58,409 nt of DNA from Azoarcus sp. GTDB lineage: Bacteria > Pseudomonadota > Gammaproteobacteria > Burkholderiales > Rhodocyclaceae. Positions 53,568 through 58,409 of this stretch are shown in pieces. Made by a program: the position numbers and the translations under genes. The stretch is taken from assembly GCA_031289095.1 (NCBI GenBank), contig JAITQD010000068.1:1-58409 (forward strand), given 5' to 3'. Below the pieces are notes generated by a model. That model was not told the DNA's origin. It saw only the letters and a program-made list of their open reading frames with translations, and made no database searches. Position 1 is the stretch's first letter, and every line of letters begins with the position of its first letter.

Positions 53568-54956
53568 ATGCCTGTTCCCTCCGCGCGCTTGCTGTTTTCG
53601 CTCGTATGCCTGTGCTTCGCATTCGGCGTGGCACGCGCCGGAGACGAGGACGGAGCCGGGCGCGCCGCTGGCGTGGCCACCGTGACGGAGGAAGCGCCCA
53701 GGGAACTGTCGGCGACGGCTGAACGGGTGTTCGGCGAGGCGCGGCCTCGCCTGCTGCAAATCCGAACCTTGCTCAAGTCCGCGCAAAAGCAGTCATCCAT
53801 CGGGTCGGGTTTCCTCGTCGGCACGGACGGACGGGCACTTACCAATTACCACGTGGTTTCCCTCCATGCGCTGGAGCCCGAGCTTTACCAGATCGAATAC
53901 GTCGCCGCTGACGGTGCGCGCGGACGTCTGCGGCTGCTCGCCATCGACGTCGGTAACGATCTCGCTGTCGTGCGAATCGACGCGCCGCCCGGCGAGCGGT
54001 TCGAGGCTTTCGCGTTCGACCGCGCCGCGGTAGAAGGCCGTCTGGTCAAGGGCGAACGCTTGTTCTCGATGGGCAATCCGCTCGATCTTGGCTTTACCAT
54101 CGTCGAAGGCGCCTATAGCGGGATGGTCGACAAGAGTTATCAGGCGAGAGTGCATTTCACTGGCGCGCTCAACCCGGGCATGAGCGGCGGGCCGGTCGTC
54201 ACCCGGGACAACCATGTGGCTGGCGTCAATGTCGCGCGGCGCATCGGCGGCGATCTCGTGAGTTTCCTGGTGCCCGCCGACGCGGCGGTGCGCCTGCTCG
54301 ACCGGACGCGCGACAGCGGCGAACTGGATGCCGCCGCTGTGCGCAAGGAAATCGGCGCGCAGATGGATGTATGGCAAAAGGATTTTTTCACTGCGCTCAG
54401 GGCGCGGGGTTTCCACGAGGCGGCGTTGGGGCCATACCGCGTTGCCGAGAGCAACGCTGACTGGTTCAATTGCTGGGCGCGCACGAACCGCGAGGATCGG
54501 AGCAAATTGCGCGTGCTGATCAACCATTCCCGGTGCGATACGCGCACCCGGCTTTTCCTCGCCGACGACCTGTCCGCTGGCGAGGTGGAAATCTCTCATA
54601 CCCACATGAAAAGCCTCGATCTCGATGCCTTGCAGTTCATGCAACGGCTCGACGTGCATCCCCCCAACCTTTTCCCTGGCGCCGACAACCGCCACACGCC
54701 TTTCCGTTGCTACGAAAACTTTCTCGCTGGCGGCGACGGTTCGCCGCCGCGTCCCGGATCGCGGGTCGCCTGGTGCGTGCGCGCTTACAAGGATTTCCCC
54801 GACCTGTACGATGTTTCCGTGGTCTCGGTCACGCAGGACAGCGACCGCGAGGCCCTGGTGTCGAACGCCGTCCTGACCGGCGTCCGGTTCGAGAGCGCGT
54901 TGGCCTTTACGCGCGATTTCCTCCTTGCCCTGAAGGTTCGGCGTGATCTGGATTGA
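53568..54956 (+). CDS. Exported trypsin-like serine protease with Cys-containing C-terminal domain
   Basis: A 462-residue protein. The signal peptide (SARLLFSLVCLCFAFGVARA) is followed by an HtrA-like protease domain with the full triad: H95 in LTNYHVV, D131 in GNDLAVV and S206 in NPGMSGGPVV. No PDZ domain is seen. Instead the C-terminal about 210 residues form an unrecognised domain with several Cys (FNCWARTN, INHSRCDTRTR, FRCYENF, VAWCVRAYKDFPDLYDVSVV). It probably acts in the periplasm. The start at ATG 53568 gives the signal peptide; the frame is open further upstream. It overlaps the FHA gene by 14 bases, so protease, FHA protein and phosphatase form one operon. Confidence 0.85.
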   Translation: MPVPSARLLFSLVCLCFAFGVARAGDEDGAGRAAGVATVTEEAPRELSATAERVFGEARPRLLQIRTLLKSAQKQSSIGSGFLVGTDGRALTNYHVVSLHALEPELYQIEYVAADGARGRLRLLAIDVGNDLAVVRIDAPPGERFEAFAFDRAAVEGRLVKGERLFSMGNPLDLGFTIVEGAYSGMVDKSYQARVHFTGALNPGMSGGPVVTRDNHVAGVNVARRIGGDLVSFLVPADAAVRLLDRTRDSGELDAAAVRKEIGAQMDVWQKDFFTALRARGFHEAALGPYRVAESNADWFNCWARTNREDRSKLRVLINHSRCDTRTRLFLADDLSAGEVEISHTHMKSLDLDALQFMQRLDVHPPNLFPGADNRHTPFRCYENFLAGGDGSPPRPGSRVAWCVRAYKDFPDLYDVSVVSVTQDSDREALVSNAVLTGVRFESALAFTRDFLLALKVRRDLD

Positions 54957-55977
54957 AACGCTGTCGCGCCATCGTGAAATCGTGGCCCGCGTCCATGCCG
55001 GTGATACGGCGACGATCGGGCGCGGCTACGACAACGACGCCATCGTCGACGATCCCTGCGTCGCGCCCCGCCATGCGCGCGTGTGCCGCAACGAAGACGG
55101 CGCCCTCATCGTCGAAGACCTCGCCAGCCGCAACGGTATTTACGACGAAGATGGCAAGCGCCGTCAGGCCGTGCGCCTGACCGGCAATACCCTGTTCCGC
55201 GTCGGTCAGACCTGGCTGCGGGTGCGGGACGAAACATTCCGGGTCGCTCCCGAATGCGTCATGTTGCCCGGAAAACGCCTGTGGCCCTGGCTGCTGCTGG
55301 CGCTGACGCTGGCTTTCGGCACCTGCTTTCTGAGCCGGTGGCAGGCCGACGTCTTCGAGCGCTCCAATGTCGTCACCCAGTATGGGATGCCGTTGTTGTG
55401 GTTTGCCCTGATCGCCTCGGTCTGGGTTGTTTTCTGGGCCGTGCTGACACGCCTGTTCGCGGGGCGCACGCGCGTGATTCCGCACGCCATCGTCGCGCTG
55501 ACGGGATTCGCCATTGTCACCGTCGCCGACTCCTTGCGAAGCTGGCTCAGTTTTGCTTTTTCCTGGCGTGCGCTTGCGGATTACGGTTTCGTATTCTTCT
55601 GGTTCCTGGCCGCTGTCGTTTTCTATGCCCATCTGCGCATCATCAGTGCACGACACCTGCCGCACAAGGCTGCCATCGTGTCGGTGCTGGCGCTCTGCAT
55701 CTGTCTGGCGCAATGGTTGGAAAGCAATCCTTTTTCCGGTGAAGATGTGTCCGACTCGGGCTTCTATCCTGGAAAGCTCTATCCGCCTTCCTGGCGCATC
55801 GTGGAACCCAGGACGGAGGAACAGTTTTTCGGGCATGTGCGGGCGCTCAAGGGCGCGGTCGACGAACTGCGCGCCCGCAGTGCCAGGACGGAAACTCCCG
55901 CTGGCAAAGACGACGCGCATCCGGAAGGCAACCGGACGCCACAGGCAAAGGGCGAGACATGGGACGGTACAAAATGA
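54943..55977 (+). CDS. FHA-domain integral membrane protein
   Basis: A 344-residue protein from GTG 54943. The N-terminal FHA domain (about 18-95) has the core motifs ATIGRGYDNDAIVDD, APRHARVCRN and VEDLASRNGIYDEDGK (GR, SxxH-like RH, and NG), which bind phosphothreonine peptides. About five hydrophobic segments follow (WPWLLLALTLAFGTCFLSRW, GMPLLWFALIASVWVVFWAV, IVALTGFAIVTVADSL, YGFVFFWFLAAVVFY, AAIVSVLALCICLAQW). A soluble, charged tail of about 85 residues ends the protein. The topology and the kinase partner are unknown. It is sandwiched between an exported protease and an exported phosphatase with overlapping ends. Confidence 0.85.
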   Translation: MIWIETLSRHREIVARVHAGDTATIGRGYDNDAIVDDPCVAPRHARVCRNEDGALIVEDLASRNGIYDEDGKRRQAVRLTGNTLFRVGQTWLRVRDETFRVAPECVMLPGKRLWPWLLLALTLAFGTCFLSRWQADVFERSNVVTQYGMPLLWFALIASVWVVFWAVLTRLFAGRTRVIPHAIVALTGFAIVTVADSLRSWLSFAFSWRALADYGFVFFWFLAAVVFYAHLRIISARHLPHKAAIVSVLALCICLAQWLESNPFSGEDVSDSGFYPGKLYPPSWRIVEPRTEEQFFGHVRALKGAVDELRARSARTETPAGKDDAHPEGNRTPQAKGETWDGTK

Positions 55978-56576
55978 ATGCAAAGTCTTTTCTGGCGGTA
56001 TTACTGGTCGTGGCAATGAGCGGCGGCGCTGTCGCGGCCCCGCCGTCCGAGGAACGCCCCGCTGGCTGGGCGCAGCCCGTCGCGCCGGTCGCGCCGGAGA
56101 ATTTTTATCAGGTCAGCCCGGATCTGTTCCGATCCGCCGCGCCGAAGCAGGAGCACATCGAGGCGCTGCACAAGGCCGGGATAAAAACCATCATGAACCT
56201 GCGGCAAAGGGAAGAAAAAAGCGTATTTCAGGCGGCGGGCTTCATCGTTCACCATCGCCCGATGGACGCCGGGTCGGTGTCGGAGGCCGATTTGCTGGCG
56301 GTGCTGAAACTGCTGCGCGCCTCGCCCAGACCGGCGTTGGTGCATTGCTGGCACGGCTCTGACCGGACGGGATTCATCGTCGCCGGCTACCGCATCGTCG
56401 AACAGGGATGGCGCAAGGAAGACGCAATCAGCGAACTCAGGCAGGGCGGCTTCGGTTTTCACGAGCTATGGTACGGCAACATCATCAAGACGCTGATGGC
56501 GATCGACGCTGGCGCGCTGCGGCGGGAATTGGACGGGAACGATATGTCGCCCGGGCAGGCGGCGGTTGTGGACTGA
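55974..56576 (+). CDS. Exported dual-specificity/tyrosine phosphatase-like protein
   Basis: A 200-residue protein with signal peptide (SFLAVLLVVAMSGGAVAA) and a cysteine-based phosphatase domain. The signature is VHCWHGSDRTGFIVAGYRI: C125-x5-R131, preceded by GIKTIMNLRQREEKS and the DxxxxS-like general-acid region HRPMDAGSVSEADL. It resembles bacterial DSP/Siw14-like enzymes that hydrolyse phosphotyrosine or inositol pyrophosphates. The HCxHGxDR variant is common in secreted bacterial DSPs. ATG 55974 overlaps the FHA stop (ATGA); ATG 55959 would add five residues. The substrate is unknown. Confidence 0.83.
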   Translation: MNAKSFLAVLLVVAMSGGAVAAPPSEERPAGWAQPVAPVAPENFYQVSPDLFRSAAPKQEHIEALHKAGIKTIMNLRQREEKSVFQAAGFIVHHRPMDAGSVSEADLLAVLKLLRASPRPALVHCWHGSDRTGFIVAGYRIVEQGWRKEDAISELRQGGFGFHELWYGNIIKTLMAIDAGALRRELDGNDMSPGQAAVVD

Positions 56577-56581
56577 CCCGG

Positions 56582-57310
56582 TTACGCCGTCCGGCTTTTA
56601 TCCGACAGCCAGCCGAGCCTGCGGAAAATCAGCCATACCAGCCAGGCGCTGAACCAGGTGACGTAGAACGCGAACACGACGTCGCTCAGGAAATGCCCAC
56701 CCTGACTGATCCGTCCCAACCCGGTGAGACCGCCGAGCACGAGGCCGAGCACCGTCCAGCGCCGCCACGCCGCCGCACCGCCAAGAAAAGCAAAGCTGGT
56801 GAAGAAAAAACCGGCGGAGGCGTGACCGCTTACGAAGGAACAGTTCTGCTCGCATTGATTGGAAGGCGCGAAGGCGGGGGTGAAGCGGGCGTTGCCGCCG
56901 AATTGAACGACGTTTTCCGGACGGGCGCGACCGATATGGTCTTTCAGCGCCACGTCGATGATGAGTCCCTGCCCGAGGGCGAGCGCGGCGACGAGGAAGC
57001 CCGCGCGAATACGCCAGTCGCGCCCGCGCGGGCCCCGAATGAAAAAGCTGATGGCGAACGCCGCCACGACGAGCACGATGACGCATTTCGACAGGTCTGG
57101 GACAAAGCGGTAGGCCCACATGACCAGCGCCTGGTTTTCACCCGTGAAATAGCGGTTTTCCGGGCAATAGAAGCGCGTGCTGACGCGCAGATCGAGTTCC
57201 GGCCACAACATGAACAGCGCCGCTGCCGCCAACATGGAAAGCAGCATCGCCAGCGCAAACAGGCGAATGCTGCGTGCCGTGCGATCCGGCGCGGGGGAAG
57301 GGGTTTCCAT
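56582..57310 (-). CDS. PAP2-family membrane phosphatase
   Basis: A 242-residue protein with about six membrane segments and the three PAP2 motifs: KDHIGRARP (KxxxxxxRP), CSFVSGHASAGFF (PSGH-like, with catalytic His) and GLGRISQGGHFLSDV (SRxxxxxHxxxD-like, G/SR). The RARPENVVQFGG and EQNCSFVSGH details resemble LpxE/lipid A phosphatase-type members. It probably dephosphorylates lipid phosphates on the periplasmic face. It lies downstream of a glycosyltransferase gene on the same strand, 14 bases apart, suggesting a common role in envelope lipid modification. Confidence 0.87.
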   Translation of the reverse strand: METPSPAPDRTARSIRLFALAMLLSMLAAAALFMLWPELDLRVSTRFYCPENRYFTGENQALVMWAYRFVPDLSKCVIVLVVAAFAISFFIRGPRGRDWRIRAGFLVAALALGQGLIIDVALKDHIGRARPENVVQFGGNARFTPAFAPSNQCEQNCSFVSGHASAGFFFTSFAFLGGAAAWRRWTVLGLVLGGLTGLGRISQGGHFLSDVVFAFYVTWFSAWLVWLIFRRLGWLSDKSRTA

Positions 57311-57324
57311 GGTTTATGGCATAT

Positions 57325-58409
57325 TCATGGCGTGGCATTGTCGACTTGCGGCGAGGCGATGGCGGACGGGCGGACGACCGCGATCCCGGCGCGCCGATAC
57401 AAAATATCATAACCCTGCTCCGGCAGGCGGTCGATACGGGTAATCGCCAGTTCTCCCGCCTGCGGCGGACGCGACAGGGTGACGGCGTTGCGGTAGACGC
57501 TGATGCTGGGCAGGGTCAGTTTCCAGGTGACGACGGGTTCAGGGCGGTCGCGCACAAAAAGCGCTGCTTCCTTGGCCGGCCCTTGCAACATCGTGATGAT
57601 CCAGGGCGCGAAAGCAAGCGCGAGCGCCAGGGTTTGCAGGACGGCGGCGGCGAGCAGACGGTTCCACAATGCGCCGCGCAATGCAAAAAGCGCCACCAGC
57701 CAGAGCAACAGGGCGCTGCCGCAAACGGCGTAATAGGCCGCGCCCGCCTGTGAGGCCGCCTCGGCGGCCAGGGCACGGTAGTAGGCGTCGCCGATGATCT
57801 CCCCGGAGGCGAAGAAGGCGCACAGCTCGGGCAGGATAAGGAACAGAACGAAGCACGCCGTGGGGAGCGCCAGGTGCGCGAACGGACGGCGCAGACCGTC
57901 GCGGTGCGTGGCGATCAGCAGAAACAAGGGTGTTGCGCCATAGAGCGCGTAATGCGGCAGTTTGGTGCCGGAGAGCGAGAAGAAAACGATGACGAATCCC
58001 GCCCAGATCCACAGATAGCGCCGCAGGCCACTGCCGCCCTGGGCACTGAAATCGTCCCTGATCCGGCGCAGGCTGGCGAAAAGCGGCCCCGTCCAGGGCA
58101 GTAGCAGAACCGGTACGATGATGATGTAATAAAACAGGCTGCCGGCGTGGCCTTCGAGCGTGCTGGTGAAACGTTCGACGTTATGCTTGAGGATGAAGCC
58201 GTCGATGAAATTCTGTCCGTGGATGGCGAGCGCCGCGCCATACCACGGCACCGTCAGCGCGGCGAGGATCAGCCAGCCGCGCGGGTCGCCGAGCGCGCGC
58301 AACCAGATGCGCCAGTCCCGGTGCAGCGCGCAGTACAAAAACGTCACCGCGCCCGGCACGATGAGCGCAATCGGCCCCTTGGTGAGCACGCCCAGACCGA
58401 TCCAGGCGT
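57325..58409 (-). CDS. ArnT/PMT-type membrane glycosyltransferase, 5' part missing
   Basis: The frame is open to the window edge, so the N-terminus, including the catalytic Asp-containing first loop, is outside. The visible ~361 residues start inside WIGLGVLTKGPIALIVPG, a motif of ArnT-like PMT-family enzymes. About eight membrane helices follow, with FFSLSGTKLPHYALYGATPL, the ArnT-typical TKLPxY segment. The C-terminal soluble domain holds YRNAVTLSRPPQAGELAITR. ArnT-type enzymes transfer sugars from polyprenyl phosphate to lipid A or proteins. It is co-oriented with the PAP2 phosphatase. Confidence 0.83.
   Translation of the reverse strand, partial: AWIGLGVLTKGPIALIVPGAVTFLYCALHRDWRIWLRALGDPRGWLILAALTVPWYGAALAIHGQNFIDGFILKHNVERFTSTLEGHAGSLFYYIIIVPVLLLPWTGPLFASLRRIRDDFSAQGGSGLRRYLWIWAGFVIVFFSLSGTKLPHYALYGATPLFLLIATHRDGLRRPFAHLALPTACFVLFLILPELCAFFASGEIIGDAYYRALAAEAASQAGAAYYAVCGSALLLWLVALFALRGALWNRLLAAAVLQTLALALAFAPWIITMLQGPAKEAALFVRDRPEPVVTWKLTLPSISVYRNAVTLSRPPQAGELAITRIDRLPEQGYDILYRRAGIAVVRPSAIASPQVDNATP

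Noticed and set aside
1-58409. CRISPR array, insertion sequence or prophage
   Set aside because: No regularly spaced repeats, transposase, integrase or phage structural genes were found, apart from the encapsulin, which has an HK97-type fold but sits in a metabolic operon.

Overview
The window looks like a chromosomal stretch of a GC-rich, flagellated, type-IV-piliated betaproteobacterium, with a Rhodocyclales-like gene set. The genus cannot be fixed from the sequence alone. The clues are a FleS/FleR flagellar two-component pair with a sigma-54 promoter in front of fliE, an HpnC/HpnD/HpnE squalene locus, pilVWX-pilY1, clpB with a heat-shock promoter, and many ATGA-type gene overlaps. Both the first gene (fleS) and the last gene (an ArnT/PMT-type glycosyltransferase) run off the window.

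Left part (1-13.5 kb): fleS-fleR-fliE; an M61 peptidase; a radical SAM protein; a small autoregulated-looking HTH regulator divergent from a sulfur operon. That operon is cysK-cysE, a Family 2A encapsulin shell protein and a cysteine desulfurase with a long low-complexity N-terminus, so the genes that make cysteine lie next to a nanocompartment and the enzyme that takes sulfur from cysteine. A DUF465 protein, greB and guaD follow.

Middle (13.5-28 kb): recQ-rfaE2 (hldE-like adenylyltransferase), ampD, a lytic transglycosylase, a malic enzyme-phosphotransacetylase, a D-Ala-D-Ala endopeptidase, thyA-folA, a PilZ-like protein and hpnC-hpnD-hpnE for squalene from farnesyl diphosphate. tRNA-Leu(UAG) follows, with a DUF1778/GNAT toxin-antitoxin pair just after it.

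Right part (28-58.4 kb): a PAS histidine kinase and a FixJ-type regulator overlap a K+/H+ antiporter gene, preceded by an intergenic region with a perfect 22-bp palindrome. Then come folD, purE, a low-GC two-gene cassette (AlbA_2/HATPase protein plus ParA-like ATPase) wedged between purE and purK, and a Sua5-type tRNA modification gene. On the minus strand lie pilV-pilW-pilX-pilY1. On the plus strand lie clpB and the run PHP phosphoesterase-yciO-M50 protease-scpA-scpB-rluB, followed by pyrD on the minus strand. A candidate small RNA precedes a serine protease-FHA membrane protein-exported tyrosine phosphatase operon. The window ends with a PAP2 phosphatase and the glycosyltransferase, both probably envelope-lipid enzymes.

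The most interesting points are the sulfur nanocompartment operon and its possible HTH regulator, the AlbA_2-ParA cassette inside the pur operon, the protease-FHA-phosphatase operon, the candidate sRNA with a C-rich loop, and the palindrome in front of the sensor kinase. All functions are read from motifs and gene order; no database search was run.
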